From NCBI RefSeq assembly GCF_007273535.1, contig NZ_RIBP01000004.1, forward strand, positions 2,394,001-2,458,000: DNA of 64,000 nt, read 5' to 3'. Source of the stretch: Niallia circulans. GTDB taxonomy: Bacteria > Bacillota > Bacilli > Bacillales > Cytobacillaceae. Both the position numbers and the translations under genes were made by a program. How positions within the stretch are numbered: position 1 is the stretch's first letter; each line of letters starts with the position of its first letter. The notes below the pieces were generated by a model, which worked only from the letters and a program-made list of their open reading frames with translations, did no database searches and was not told where the DNA came from. Shown here one piece after another: positions 28,073-37,213 of this stretch.

Positions 28073-29243
28073 GCAGTTGAAAAGCCTCTTAGGGCAATTT
28101 CCCTCTATAAAGGATGAACGAGATCCTAATGTCATCTATCAAAAAATAGAGGCAGGCAAAACAAAATACAGGCCCCGCCGTCCTTGGTTAATGCCAGCGG
28201 TGGCCACCGTGTTTGCTCTTATGCTATGCATCGTTATAGGTGAAAGCTTTTTCCGTTCAAATAACAGCAATTATTCTTTAAGTGATTCTTCTAAAATGGA
28301 AAAAAGTGAATATATAGCAATTAGCGAAGATAGAGATAATATGGAAAACTCATCGTCTTATCAGATGAAAGGGCAGGCTGATGATATACAAAAACAGCAG
28401 ACAAGTAACCCTTTAATAACGGAAGCTGTTTATCAGGAGGATGTCGGGAACAAGGAACTCCTCACATACCCAATTCCAGATAATAATGTCCAAGTTGCAG
28501 TACCTGTCAGCATATTAGTGGATAACCCTGAAAACCTAACGAAATTCGATTTATATAAAAAGTACATGGATGTCATTAATGAAAATGCTTGGGGACTAAA
28601 AAATTATTATCCTTTCAATGGCAACATCGTCTATGACACAGAAAATGAAACAGTCATTATTGACTTCTTGGATGATATATCATCACTTGGTTCGTTCGGT
28701 TCCGATAACTTCTTAAATTCCATTGTGTATCAGCAGCTAGAATCTATTGGCGCAAAAAAAATGGAATTCAAACAGAATGGCCAAAACGGAGTAGTGGTTG
28801 GCAACCGTGAATTAAACGAAATGGTTTATCATCCACTTGAAAACAGAGGGTATTTCCTCTTATCTGATTCAAAAGATAATGAGACTGCTCTTTATGTTCC
28901 GTGGGAAGCACCATATCGTGATATTGAGACAGCAATTAGCAATATGAGCAAGGATATCCCAGATTATGGGCTGTCTGCGTCTATTCCAGAAAATATCTCC
29001 TTTGATAAAATTATTAAAAATACAGACGAAAATGAATTAGTGCTGCATTTTTCAAATGACAGCAGCCTTGCTGAAGATAAACATACAGTAAGAGCAATTG
29101 AAACGATTTTGCTTACAGCAAAGGATTTTGAATTTAAAACGGTAAAATTTGAAAATGCCAAGCTGGAGCAAATCGGAAAATTCGTAATGAATGAAGATAT
29201 TACCGTCCCAGTTGCGGCAAATAAAAAGGAAATAGCTGAATAA
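28047..29243 (+). CDS. rsiX: Anti-sigma-X factor RsiX
   Basis: 398-residue single-pass membrane protein: a short cytoplasmic segment (1-45) that binds SigX, one transmembrane helix (about 46-65, WLMPAVATVFALMLCIVIG) and a long extracytoplasmic domain. Strong match to the B. subtilis arrangement sigX-rsiX. ATG preceded by GAGAGGAGG. No zinc-binding ZAS motif, as in RsiX. Confidence 0.88.
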   Translation: MKKNNWSDEQLKSLLGQFPSIKDERDPNVIYQKIEAGKTKYRPRRPWLMPAVATVFALMLCIVIGESFFRSNNSNYSLSDSSKMEKSEYIAISEDRDNMENSSSYQMKGQADDIQKQQTSNPLITEAVYQEDVGNKELLTYPIPDNNVQVAVPVSILVDNPENLTKFDLYKKYMDVINENAWGLKNYYPFNGNIVYDTENETVIIDFLDDISSLGSFGSDNFLNSIVYQQLESIGAKKMEFKQNGQNGVVVGNRELNEMVYHPLENRGYFLLSDSKDNETALYVPWEAPYRDIETAISNMSKDIPDYGLSASIPENISFDKIIKNTDENELVLHFSNDSSLAEDKHTVRAIETILLTAKDFEFKTVKFENAKLEQIGKFVMNEDITVPVAANKKEIAE

Positions 29244-29250
29244 TTTATTT

Positions 29251-29282
29251 AAGCTCCAGCAAAATTGCTGGAGCTTTTTTGT
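29251..29282 (+). terminator. Terminator of sigX-rsiX
   Basis: AAGCTCCAGCA-AAAT-TGCTGGAGCTT hairpin with six T, 8 nt after the stop codon. Confidence 0.88.
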
Positions 29283-29566
29283 ACAGCTATTAATCCAATA
29301 GAAAAAAGTGCATGGTTTTATGGAACTTATCCCATACTAACATTTGATTCTTGCCTAATGGAATGTAGGCAGAAACTCGTATGTAAATGGTTGCTACTTT
29401 CTGAGCGCGGTGACTATGTCAGTTCTAAGACTAAACATGTACTCATATGGTGAAAGAGAAACTTTCGAATGTAATAGTAAATAAGGTAAGCAAAACTTCT
29501 TAAATTAATAAAATGCATAGACGCAAAGTATAGCATTGACCCGGACTACGGGAAAAGGAGGATACG
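29283..29566. other. Noncoding stretch upstream of the M23 peptidase
   Basis: About 280 nt after the rsiX terminator. It contains AT-rich DNA and presumably the promoter of the downstream peptidase gene; I could not assign a consensus. A 62-codon frame overlapping the terminator is not convincing. Confidence 0.5.
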
Positions 29567-30454
29567 ATGGGAGACTTTATCAGACGGCTGCTCATAGCTG
29601 CAATAATGCTTCTGTTTGTCAGCTTGTTATTTTTAGGCGGCAAAGCTTCAGAGGCCCAATCACCTTCACTGTCTGAACGTACAAAAGGATGGACTTGGCC
29701 AAGTGAAGGGATGATCTCAGATACTTTTAATACGAGAAATGGCGATCATAAGGGAATTGACATTGCAGGGGATTTAGGGGCTTCCGTATATGCTGTAGAC
29801 AAAGGACTAGTTGTGAAATCCTATTATTCCCAAAGCTATGGAAATGTAATTTTCATAAAGCATGAAAATGGGTTAGAAACAGTGTATGCTCATTTAAATG
29901 AACGACTAGTTGTGGAAAATCAAAATGTGGAAATGGGAGATATGATTGGGAAAATGGGCAATACAGGAAGGTCTTCAGGTGTCCATTTACACTTTGAGAT
30001 ACATGAAAATGAATGGACGGTAACAAAGGAGAATGCCATTAATCCAATCCTTGCATTAGGAGATGCAGATGTGGGACAGACAGTCGAGGCCGCAGCAAAA
30101 CCAGCAAGGCAGGAAGCCGCTCAAGCCAAAAGAAAACAAGCACAGAAGGATATGACGACAAAAGTAGAAAATGAGAAAAAAAGCGAAGCTGAAGAAAAAG
30201 AAAAAGAAATTGAAAAAGCAAAATCAGAAACACTGGAAATTACGGTAGAAGAACCGGTTGAATATGACCCTGAGTTGGGCCAAGTTCCATATAAAAAAGC
30301 AATTTACTACATAAAAGAAAATGAAATAAGTAAAATTCTTGGTGAGTTGCCTGCGCTGCAAGCTCCAAAAAGCATTACTATTCAGCAGTTCAATGAGGTG
30401 CAGCAGAAAAAGGAAAGAAGTATTCGTGCACCGTTTACTACCTACTATGAGTAA
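29567..30454 (+). CDS. M23 family metallopeptidase
   Basis: 295-residue membrane-anchored or secreted endopeptidase. An N-terminal hydrophobic segment (about 7-25) is followed by an M23/LytM domain (about 40-165) whose zinc ligands appear intact: GDHKGIDIAG (His and Asp) and VHLHFEI (HxH). The C-terminal 115 residues are highly charged and probably helical (KPARQEAAQAKRKQ, EKEKEIEKAKSE), then end in a conserved-looking basic tail. The LytM domain resembles SpoIIQ-like and EnvC-like peptidases, but no specific orthologue is recognised. GGAGGATACG precedes the ATG. Likely substrate is peptidoglycan cross-bridge peptide; whether it is a sporulation protein is unknown. Confidence 0.82.
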   Translation: MGDFIRRLLIAAIMLLFVSLLFLGGKASEAQSPSLSERTKGWTWPSEGMISDTFNTRNGDHKGIDIAGDLGASVYAVDKGLVVKSYYSQSYGNVIFIKHENGLETVYAHLNERLVVENQNVEMGDMIGKMGNTGRSSGVHLHFEIHENEWTVTKENAINPILALGDADVGQTVEAAAKPARQEAAQAKRKQAQKDMTTKVENEKKSEAEEKEKEIEKAKSETLEITVEEPVEYDPELGQVPYKKAIYYIKENEISKILGELPALQAPKSITIQQFNEVQQKKERSIRAPFTTYYE

Positions 30455-30559
30455 GTATATACATAAAAAAATTTGCACATATTAGTTCAAAAAACTCTGT
30501 CGGTTAAGCATGTTTTTGTCTTTGTGTAAACTTATAGCAATATGTTGTAAGCATTGTTC

Positions 30560-30588
30560 TTTTCAAAGCAGTATTTCTTATGTATAAT
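30560..30588 (+). promoter_or_regulatory. Promoter of the FMN-regulated ribU transcript
   Basis: TTTTCA (30560-30565) and a perfect TATAAT (30583-30588) are 17 nt apart, about 26 nt before the riboswitch stem P1. Confidence 0.55.
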
Positions 30589-30613
30589 GAAGAAGTAAAA
30601 AAAATATTGATCT

Positions 30614-30738
30614 ATCTTCGGGGCAGGGTGAAATTCCCGACCGGCGGTGAGGAACTTAGTTCTAAGTCCGCGAGCCTATTCGTTAGGCTGATTTGGTGAA
30701 AATCCAAAACCGACAGTAAAGTCTGGATGGGAGAAGAT
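30614..30738 (+). promoter_or_regulatory. FMN riboswitch (RFN element)
   Basis: Classic RFN sequence blocks occur in order: ATCTTCGGGGCAGGGTG, AAATTCCCGACCGGCGG, GTCCGCGAGC, GGTGAAAATCCAAAACCGACAG, GTCTGGATGGGAGAAGAT. Closing helix P1 pairs ATCTTC (30614-30619) with GAAGAT (30733-30738). FMN binding represses the downstream riboflavin transporter by favouring the terminator at 30804-30835. Confidence 0.96.
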
Positions 30739-30803
30739 GGAGGTTCTGCAATCGTTCGAAAAATTATAGTTAGAACGTTTGTTAAGTGTGCCTTTAAATG
30801 CTC

Positions 30804-30835
30804 CCTCAAGCTTAGATTGCTTGAGGTTTTTATTT
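30804..30835 (+). terminator. Riboswitch expression-platform terminator
   Basis: CCTCAAGC-N7-GCTTGAGG perfect 8-bp stem followed by TTTTTATTT, 66 nt after the RFN element and 69 nt before ribU. This is the expected off-state terminator. Confidence 0.88.
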
Positions 30836-30903
30836 GGCATGCATTAACAAAATTGCTGAATCTCTCTTCTTAGGCTGATGGATCCTAAAGGGAGAGAGTA
30901 GAA

Positions 30904-31494
30904 ATGATAAGAAAGAAAATGAATGTAAGAAAATTTGTATTAATTGGGATGATGAGCAGCCTTTCATTTGTGCTTATGCTTGTCCAATTCCCGCTACCGG
31001 TATTTCCGACCTTTTTAAAATTGGATTTCAGTGATTTACCGGCATTGATTACGGCTTTGATACTCGGTCCGGTTGCTGGAATATTAGTGGAGCTAATTAA
31101 AAACATTCTAGATTATTTTGTAATGAGCAGTGAAACTGGGATACCTGTAGGTCATTTGGCGAATTTTATTGCTGGTACGGCTTTTATCCTGCCTGCATAC
31201 TTTATATATAATAAATTTAAAACAAAACAAGGCATGGTTGTGGGATTAATCTCAAGCGTACTTGTTATGAGTGTTGCCCTGAGTGTATTCAACTATTTTG
31301 TACTGCTTCCTGTTTATATGAAACTAATGGCAATTGACCCAATGTCCTCTGCCGAAATGCGCGGATATATAATTTCGCTTATCCTGCCATTTAACTTGGT
31401 AAAAGGCATCATTGTATCAGGGCTATTTATGATCATCTACGCGAAAATGAAAGTGTGGATCACTAAGCAGGCACAATATCGAAGAGTTGCATAA
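30904..31494 (+). CDS. ribU: Riboflavin ECF transporter S component RibU
   Basis: 196-residue membrane protein with about six hydrophobic helices, the substrate-binding S subunit for riboflavin of an energy-coupling-factor transporter. Identity rests on the preceding FMN riboswitch and on RibU/YpaA-like segments such as LVQFPLPVFPTFLKLDFSDLPALI, GPVAGILVELIKNILDY and the C-terminal PFNLVKGIIVSGLF. ATG follows AAAGGGAGAG. The shared EcfA/EcfA'/EcfT components are not in this window. Terminates at a symmetrical hairpin shared with fer. Confidence 0.93.
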   Translation: MIRKKMNVRKFVLIGMMSSLSFVLMLVQFPLPVFPTFLKLDFSDLPALITALILGPVAGILVELIKNILDYFVMSSETGIPVGHLANFIAGTAFILPAYFIYNKFKTKQGMVVGLISSVLVMSVALSVFNYFVLLPVYMKLMAIDPMSSAEMRGYIISLILPFNLVKGIIVSGLFMIIYAKMKVWITKQAQYRRVA

Positions 31495-31498
31495 TAAA

Positions 31499-31535
31499 AA
31501 AAAGCAAAAAGAGAAAAAATCTCTTTTTGCTTTTT
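31499..31535. terminator. Bidirectional terminator between ribU and fer
   Basis: AAAAAGCAAAAAGAG and CTCTTTTTGCTTTTTT arms; A-run on the left and T-run on the right suit both convergent transcripts. Confidence 0.85.
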
Positions 31536-31536
31536 T

Positions 31537-31848
<312 letters not shown>

Positions 31849-32067
31849 TTACTATCCATTCCTTATTGTAAAACTGAATGTATAACTTTTCAATAAAAAA
31901 GACCAATATAAAGGAATAAAGTATTGTATTTTTGCAAATCCTCAAGTAACCTCCTGCATATTGTTGCCAAGTTTACCTCTCAGTGTTGATTTCATGATAA
32001 AATAAAAGCAAGAAAGTACATAATTCGACAGGAACCATCGATTTATTTTTAAAAGGAGTTTACGTAT

Positions 32068-33123
32068 ATGACCTTTATCGAGGTAATCGTGTTATATTGT
32101 TTACAAAGAATAAAGGGAGAAAGAACCATCTATTCTGTTCTTCACATCCTTAACGGCAAAAAATCAGCCCAAACAATTCAGGATATCCATATATTTAAGC
32201 TAAAAGCCATATTTCAAACATTTCCGAGTTTGTCGAGAGCAAATTTCGACGGCATTATCCTCTCTTTGAAAAAAAAGGCATGGATACATGTTGGTGAGTC
32301 AGGGCAAAGCTTTGTTATTCATCCTGAAAAAGAAGACTCTTTTAAGGAATTACTTATAGAATACCCTATTCCCGCCCATTTAAATGGCTGGAAATATCAT
32401 CGAATTACAGTTGGATTCTGGGAGCGGCTTTCGCTCGCTATTCAAGTTGCGTCTCAATTAGCAAAAGGTAATAATCGGTATATGCCAGTTCAACGAAATA
32501 TTGTCGTGCAAGCTTGGATGAAACAAACATTGCAGGATTTTCCTACTGAAAGGCAAAAGCTGAATGAACATCTTTTTCAAGAATTGGCAGAATGCTTGGA
32601 AGATGAGGGCGTTTATCCGGAATATCTTATATGCAGGCTGACAGGAGCAGACCATATTGGGCTGACCCCAGAACAAGCCGCAGATAATTTTAGGATAGAT
32701 TTAAGCTATTATGATATGTGTTTTTTATCATTGCTGCATCTTATGCTTCAAAAGGTTTTAGATCAAGAAGGTGATTTTCCAATTTTGCGGAAAATGATAC
32801 TAGATGATGATTCAGACTTTATCCTGACAAATTCAACAAAAGCCACCTATAAATTGATTCTGCAAGGCTGTAGTCTTGAAGAAATCAGTAACATTCGCCG
32901 TTTGAAAATGAGTACGATAGAAGATCATATCGCAGAACTCGTTTTAAACATTCCTGATTTTTCCATAGAGGAGTATGTAAGTAAAAGCAAAGTTGCAGAA
33001 ATTACAAAAATTGCGAGAGACATTGCATCTAAGTCTTTAAAACAAATTAAACAACAGCTTCCAGATGCGACTTATTTTGAAATTAGGATTGTCCTTGCCA
33101 AATTAGGAGGTGGCATGAAGTGA
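32068..33123 (+). CDS. ypbB: YpbB-like helix-turn-helix protein
   Basis: 351-residue cytosolic protein matching the Bacillus YpbB family that precedes recQ-like genes. The C-terminal region (about 255-345) contains a helix-turn-helix segment (YKLILQGCSLEEISNIRRLKMSTIEDHIAEL) resembling the RecQ C-terminal DNA-binding (HRDC-adjacent) domain. Function is unproven; it may act with the helicase to which it is translationally coupled (stop and start overlap at GTGA, 33120). ATG follows AAAAGGAG. Confidence 0.82.
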   Translation: MTFIEVIVLYCLQRIKGERTIYSVLHILNGKKSAQTIQDIHIFKLKAIFQTFPSLSRANFDGIILSLKKKAWIHVGESGQSFVIHPEKEDSFKELLIEYPIPAHLNGWKYHRITVGFWERLSLAIQVASQLAKGNNRYMPVQRNIVVQAWMKQTLQDFPTERQKLNEHLFQELAECLEDEGVYPEYLICRLTGADHIGLTPEQAADNFRIDLSYYDMCFLSLLHLMLQKVLDQEGDFPILRKMILDDDSDFILTNSTKATYKLILQGCSLEEISNIRRLKMSTIEDHIAELVLNIPDFSIEEYVSKSKVAEITKIARDIASKSLKQIKQQLPDATYFEIRIVLAKLGGGMK

Positions 33124-34631
33124 ATTTAGAAAGTAAGCTATATGAATTTTTTTCTTTATCTTCCTTTAGGCCAGGACAAAAGGAAGCAATAACGGCCCTG
33201 TTAGAACAACAGCATACATTGGCAATGCTTCCGACAGGTACTGGGAAGTCATTGGTTTATCAGTTGCCAGGAAAACTGCTTAAGGGAACTGTCATCATTA
33301 TTTCACCTTTGCTGTCATTAATGCAGGATCAAGTTGAGCAAATGAAGATGAATGGAGAAAAAAGCGTTGTTGCTATTAATTCCTTTCTGACATGGCATGA
33401 GCGTACTGAAGTAATTAAGCATATACACCAATACAAATTTGTTTTTATTTCCCCAGAAATGATTAGCTCTGAATTTATATTAAATATATTAAAAAAACTG
33501 GAAATAGGCTTATTTGTTATCGATGAAGCACATTGTATTTCCCAGTGGGGATATGATTTTAGGCCAGAATATCAAAACTTAGGTAATGTGCGCAATCAAT
33601 TGGGTAATCCATTAACATTGGCACTAACTGCAACTGCAACTCCCAGTATTAGGGATGATATTAAAGCAAGCCTATCATTAGTAGATGTGAAGGAAGTGAT
33701 CTACAGTGTTGATAGGCCCAATATCGCCTTAAAAGCGGAAATGCTTGCTGGAGGATTAGAGAAAAAGAAAAGACTTGAGGAGCTAACAGACGATTTGCAA
33801 GGTCCGGGCATAATTTATTTTTCAAGTAAAAGGCTGGCAGAGCAAATGGCAGCAGAATTAAAGCGGAAAAGTGGCAAACGGATTAACGCCTATCATGGCG
33901 GTATGTCACAAGAAGACAGGATACTGATTCAGCAGCAGTTTTTAAACGGTCAGCTTGATATTGTTTGTGCAACAAGCGCCTTCGGTATGGGAATAAATAA
34001 GGATAATATCCGCTTTGTCATCCATTATCATTTTCCGACACAGGTTGAATCATTTTTGCAGGAGATTGGCAGAGCTGGCAGAGACCGGAAGGAAAGCATC
34101 TCTATACTTTTATACGTGCCTGGTGATGAAATGCTCGCATACCAGCTTATTGAAACAGAGCTGCCAAATGAGCTGCAGTTACAGCAATTTAAAAGGTCTC
34201 TTTTGCAATACTCTACCTACGAGGAATGGTCTAAAAAAGAACTAACCTTGATGGTGGGTCAATTTTCTGAAACGCAATGGAGAATACTTGCGGCGAATGT
34301 TCAGCCAGAAGGGAAAACGGTCAAGGAAATTATCGGTAAGCTGGAAGATTTTGCTCAATATTGTGCAAGCAGGCTTACGATAAAAAAACAAAGTATTCAA
34401 CATATGTTATCTTGGGTCTATTTGAAGTCATGCCGACGCGCGTTTTTAACAGGATATTTCGAGGAAACTGAAATTAGCATGAATCCCGTGTGCTGTGACA
34501 ATTGCGGATTTAGTTTAGATAGCTTCTATTCAAAGGAAAAAACAAACAATGGAAGAAACAATGAGATGGACAGCTGGAAAAAGAAGCTTGCCATTATTTT
34601 AAGTATGAAAAGTGGATCTGCTTATGAATAA
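33120..34631 (+). CDS. recS: RecQ-family ATP-dependent DNA helicase
   Basis: 503-residue 3'-5' helicase of the RecQ/RecS type. Walker A LPTGTGKS (residues 37-44), DEAH box (VIDEAHCISQWGYDFRP, about 134-150), TATATP motif III, and motif VI QEIGRAGRD. A zinc-binding cysteine cluster is visible near the C-terminus (SCRRAF...NPVCCDNCGF). It lacks an HRDC domain, as in the shorter B. subtilis RecS. Starts with GTG at 33120 overlapping the ypbB stop (AGGAGGTGGC upstream). Involved in recombinational repair or replication fork rescue, by homology. Confidence 0.92.
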   Translation: MNLESKLYEFFSLSSFRPGQKEAITALLEQQHTLAMLPTGTGKSLVYQLPGKLLKGTVIIISPLLSLMQDQVEQMKMNGEKSVVAINSFLTWHERTEVIKHIHQYKFVFISPEMISSEFILNILKKLEIGLFVIDEAHCISQWGYDFRPEYQNLGNVRNQLGNPLTLALTATATPSIRDDIKASLSLVDVKEVIYSVDRPNIALKAEMLAGGLEKKKRLEELTDDLQGPGIIYFSSKRLAEQMAAELKRKSGKRINAYHGGMSQEDRILIQQQFLNGQLDIVCATSAFGMGINKDNIRFVIHYHFPTQVESFLQEIGRAGRDRKESISILLYVPGDEMLAYQLIETELPNELQLQQFKRSLLQYSTYEEWSKKELTLMVGQFSETQWRILAANVQPEGKTVKEIIGKLEDFAQYCASRLTIKKQSIQHMLSWVYLKSCRRAFLTGYFEETEISMNPVCCDNCGFSLDSFYSKEKTNNGRNNEMDSWKKKLAIILSMKSGSAYE

Positions 34632-35199
34632 GGAAAAATACTTTAAAGTATTGAATCAATTGACTGACAAAGAGCTTGTTAAGCACTTATATATTACCCA
34701 AATTATTTTAATTATTCTTTCAGCAGGATTAGGCATATTTGTTTTTCATATGGACGATTTTAGTTCCTTGTTGTCCTTCAAATGGTCATACGTACTAGCA
34801 GGAATTAGTGTAGGTGCTGCAGTCGTTCTCATGGATATAATATTTATGAAATATATTCCTAGTAAATATCATGATGATGGTGGGTTAAATAAGCGGATAT
34901 TTCGTCAAAAACATCCATTGCATATCGCCGTAATTGCGGCGGTTGTTAGCGTAAGTGAGGAAATTTTATTTCGAGGTGTTATCCAAACCAATCTCGGATT
35001 ATTAGCAGCAAGTATAATCTTTGCAGTCGTTCACTATCGTTATTTATTTAATTGGTTTCTTTTTATAAACATTATTTTTATAAGTTTAATTATCGGTTAT
35101 TTATATGTATGGACAGGAAGTCTGTTAGCAACAATTATTATGCATTTTACAATTGACTTTTTCCTTGGCCTGTTGATTAGATACAAGGTTTTTGACTAG
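34624..35199 (+). CDS. ypbD: CPBP intramembrane protease family protein (YpbD)
   Basis: 191-residue protein with about six membrane helices and the CPBP/Rce1-type motif EEILFRGVI (about residues 114-122, Glu-Glu-x-x-x-Arg), plus FAVVHY and HFTIDF histidines further on. Family members are type II CAAX-prenyl-endopeptidase relatives of unknown bacterial role. The start is uncertain: ATG 34624 used, a GTG at 34612 is also in frame. Overlaps the helicase end by 8 nt. Confidence 0.85.
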   Translation: MNKEKYFKVLNQLTDKELVKHLYITQIILIILSAGLGIFVFHMDDFSSLLSFKWSYVLAGISVGAAVVLMDIIFMKYIPSKYHDDGGLNKRIFRQKHPLHIAVIAAVVSVSEEILFRGVIQTNLGLLAASIIFAVVHYRYLFNWFLFINIIFISLIIGYLYVWTGSLLATIIMHFTIDFFLGLLIRYKVFD

Positions 35200-35242
35200 G
35201 TTTTTATATAGTGAGAAATATGTTTAGAAAGAGGGGATGTTC

Positions 35243-36067
35243 ATGACAAGAGAAGATCCTTATAGAGTGCAGGCGGATCGGCAAAAACAGCGGATAACTC
35301 GAGTGGAGAAACAAGAGGTAATTCCAAGTGATAAAAAAGAAAAAGACGAGCTGCCGCCGCGCAGGTCGGTTCATCATAATAAGAAAAAAAAGAAAAAGAA
35401 AAATCAAAAATCAACAGCTATCACTGTTCTAGCTTTTTCGTTTATTGCCCTTCCAGTTATGTTACTCGGAATTCATGAAATAATGACACGTCAAACTGGA
35501 GAGACAATTGTTCCTGTTAGCGGCTCATCGACACAGTTTGAGCAAATCGGTGTCGAACAAAAGGAAAAAAAATCAGCGACAGTTGAAAATAAAGAAAAAT
35601 CAGATGACTCAGATGAAACCAGCTCAAAGCAAGCGGCTGACGGGCAACAGTTGACTGACGAAGAGCAAAAAGCAGCAGAGGAAGCGGAGCAAAAGGCTAA
35701 GGCAGAAGCTGAGAAGAAGGCAGCAGAAGAAGCGGAGCAAAAGGCTAAGGCAGAAGCTGAGAAGAAGGCAGCAGAGGAAGCGGAGCAAAAGGCTAAGGCA
35801 GAAGCTGAGAAGAAGGCAGCAGAGGAAGCGGAGCAAAAAGCAAAAGCTGAAGCTGAGAGAAAGGCTGCAGAAGAAGCCGAGCAGAAAGCAAAAGCTGAAG
35901 CTGAGACAACGTATATTTACCATACAGTTGCTGCGAATGAAACATTATACCGGATTGCGATGAATTATTATAATTCTAAGGCGGGGGTTGATATCATTAA
36001 ACAGGCAAATCAACTAGCAAGTGATAATGTAATGGTAGGACAGGTGCTGAAAATTCCTCAGCAATAA
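35243..36067 (+). CDS. ypbE: YpbE-like LysM protein with tandem repeats
   Basis: 274-residue protein: basic N-terminal cytosolic region, one transmembrane helix (about 58-78, AITVLAFSFIALPVMLLGIH), a long helical stalk of AEAEKKAAEEAEQKAK-type repeats (about 130-225) and a C-terminal LysM domain (YIYHTVAANETLYRIAMNYYN... to end) that binds peptidoglycan. So it probably connects membrane and wall. ATG 35243 is used because GAGGGG is 5-8 nt upstream; ATG 35237 is too close. Function unknown. Confidence 0.85.
   Translation: MTREDPYRVQADRQKQRITRVEKQEVIPSDKKEKDELPPRRSVHHNKKKKKKKNQKSTAITVLAFSFIALPVMLLGIHEIMTRQTGETIVPVSGSSTQFEQIGVEQKEKKSATVENKEKSDDSDETSSKQAADGQQLTDEEQKAAEEAEQKAKAEAEKKAAEEAEQKAKAEAEKKAAEEAEQKAKAEAEKKAAEEAEQKAKAEAERKAAEEAEQKAKAEAETTYIYHTVAANETLYRIAMNYYNSKAGVDIIKQANQLASDNVMVGQVLKIPQQ
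35672..35906 (+). repeat. 48-bp tandem repeats inside ypbE
   Basis: Five copies of a 48-bp unit start at 35672, 35720, 35768, 35816 and 35864 (the last is partial) and encode AAEEAEQKAKAEAEKK. Units 1-3 are nearly identical at the DNA level, while units 4-5 encode the same protein with different codons. Confidence 0.9.
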
Positions 36068-36080
36068 TGCTTCTAACTAG

Positions 36081-36111
36081 TCCTTTCCCTTCATATAGTT
36101 TAAGGGAAGGA
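36081..36111 (+). promoter_or_regulatory. Hairpin that could occlude the ypbF ribosome site
   Basis: TCCTTTCCCTT (36081-36091) can pair with AAGGGAAGGA (36102-36111), with one bulge and a 10-nt loop. The 3' arm contains the AGGGAAGGAGG ribosome-binding site of ypbF. Confidence 0.4.
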
Positions 36112-36121
36112 GGCTTGTAAC

Positions 36122-36580
36122 ATGGAAATATCTATATTGAAGCTCGACAGCAATACGGATGAAACAACTAGAGAAATGTTGCAAAAGCTTGTGGAGAAAA
36201 AAAAGAAATTTGATATGATCAAAGCAAGACATTTGGTTGTTATGTGGCTGACAATAATAGTTGGATTTTTTTATGCATACTGGCTTTATAAGCATATTGC
36301 CGTCCCGTTTTCCCATTCCTTTGCGATCATGTTTTCGATATTTATTGCGAAAACATTCAATTTATATGCGCTTTGTCTAATTGTTGGATCCTTTGGCTTT
36401 ATGAATGTACTTAAACAAAAAAAGGACAAGGCCGAGAAGGAATATCATGAATTGCGCTGTGAAATCATTGATAAAGCAAAAGACCTGTGGAAGAAGGAAG
36501 AGGAATGGAAAAGTCGCCATCATGTTTTTTATATGATGAAAAAAGAGTATGATATAAATCTTTTTCATGAAACGAAATAA
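36122..36580 (+). CDS. ypbF: YpbF-like membrane protein (DUF2663)
   Basis: 152-residue protein with two membrane helices (about 38-56 and 71-92) and a charged, coiled C-terminal part (QKKDKAEKEYHELRCEIIDKAKDLWKKEEEW). Location after ypbE and size match DUF2663/YpbF; function unknown. ATG follows AAGGAGGC. Convergent with cotJC. Confidence 0.85.
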   Translation: MEISILKLDSNTDETTREMLQKLVEKKKKFDMIKARHLVVMWLTIIVGFFYAYWLYKHIAVPFSHSFAIMFSIFIAKTFNLYALCLIVGSFGFMNVLKQKKDKAEKEYHELRCEIIDKAKDLWKKEEEWKSRHHVFYMMKKEYDINLFHETK

Positions 36581-36614
36581 AAAAGAGACTAAACATTGCA
36601 TTAGTCTCTTTTTG
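36579..36614. terminator. Bidirectional terminator between ypbF and cotJC
   Basis: AAAAAGAGACTAA and TTAGTCTCTTTTT form a 13-bp stem with a 7-nt loop between convergent genes. Confidence 0.85.
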
Positions 36615-36619
36615 CGCAC

Positions 36620-37189
36620 TTAGAAAACCTTTTTTCTGTCCCTGTCATCTTTAATAATTTCAACAGCCTCTCTGAAGCGCTGTGAATGAATAATTTCCCG
36701 CTCCCGCAAAAAGCGGAGGCTGTCATTTAAATCTGGATCATCACTCATATTAATAATCCACTGATATGTGGCTCGAGCTTTTTCTTCTGCAGCAATATCT
36801 TCATATAAATCGGCAATCGGATCACCCTTTGCTTGAATATATGTAGCAGTCCAAGGATTGCCTGAAGCATCATGATAAAATAACGCCTTTTCATGAGAAA
36901 TATAATGACCATCAAGCCCTGCTGCTTTTAATTGGTCTGTAGTAGCGTCTTTTGTGAGTTTATAAATCATTGTCGCAATCATTTCCAAATGAGCAAATTC
37001 TTCTGTCCCAATGTCTGTTAACAGACCGATTACTTTATCAGGTATTGTGTACCGCTGATTTAAATAGCGAAGAGCTGCCGCAAGCTCTCCATCTGCACCC
37101 CCGTATTGTTCAATTAAAAATTTTGCAAGCATCGGATTACAGGTACTTACCTTAACAGGGTACTGCAGTTTCTTTTCGTATAGCCACAT
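36620..37189 (-). CDS. cotJC: Spore coat protein CotJC (manganese catalase-like)
   Basis: 189-residue ferritin-like protein of the Mn-catalase family, a spore coat component made in the mother cell. Di-metal Glu/His residues are visible in GTEEFAHLEMIATMI and AAEEKARATYQWI. Third gene of cotJABC on the reverse strand; separated from cotJB by 24 nt. The operon's placement between ypbF and ypbG is not the B. subtilis location. Confidence 0.93.
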   Translation of the reverse strand: MWLYEKKLQYPVKVSTCNPMLAKFLIEQYGGADGELAAALRYLNQRYTIPDKVIGLLTDIGTEEFAHLEMIATMIYKLTKDATTDQLKAAGLDGHYISHEKALFYHDASGNPWTATYIQAKGDPIADLYEDIAAEEKARATYQWIINMSDDPDLNDSLRFLREREIIHSQRFREAVEIIKDDRDRKKVF

Positions 37190-37213
37190 AATTAAAGCGC
37201 CCCCTCAGTCATC

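Noticed and set aside
29265..29453. 62-codon frame after rsiX
   Set aside because: Overlaps the terminator, no clear ribosome site, no recognised similarity.
35672..35906. CRISPR-like repeat array
   Set aside because: Direct repeats have no unique spacers and stay in frame, so they are coding repeats.
35624..35923. Reverse-strand Leu/Ser/Cys-rich 99-codon frame
   Set aside because: It is the complement of the ypbE repeat array; repetitive composition is an artefact.
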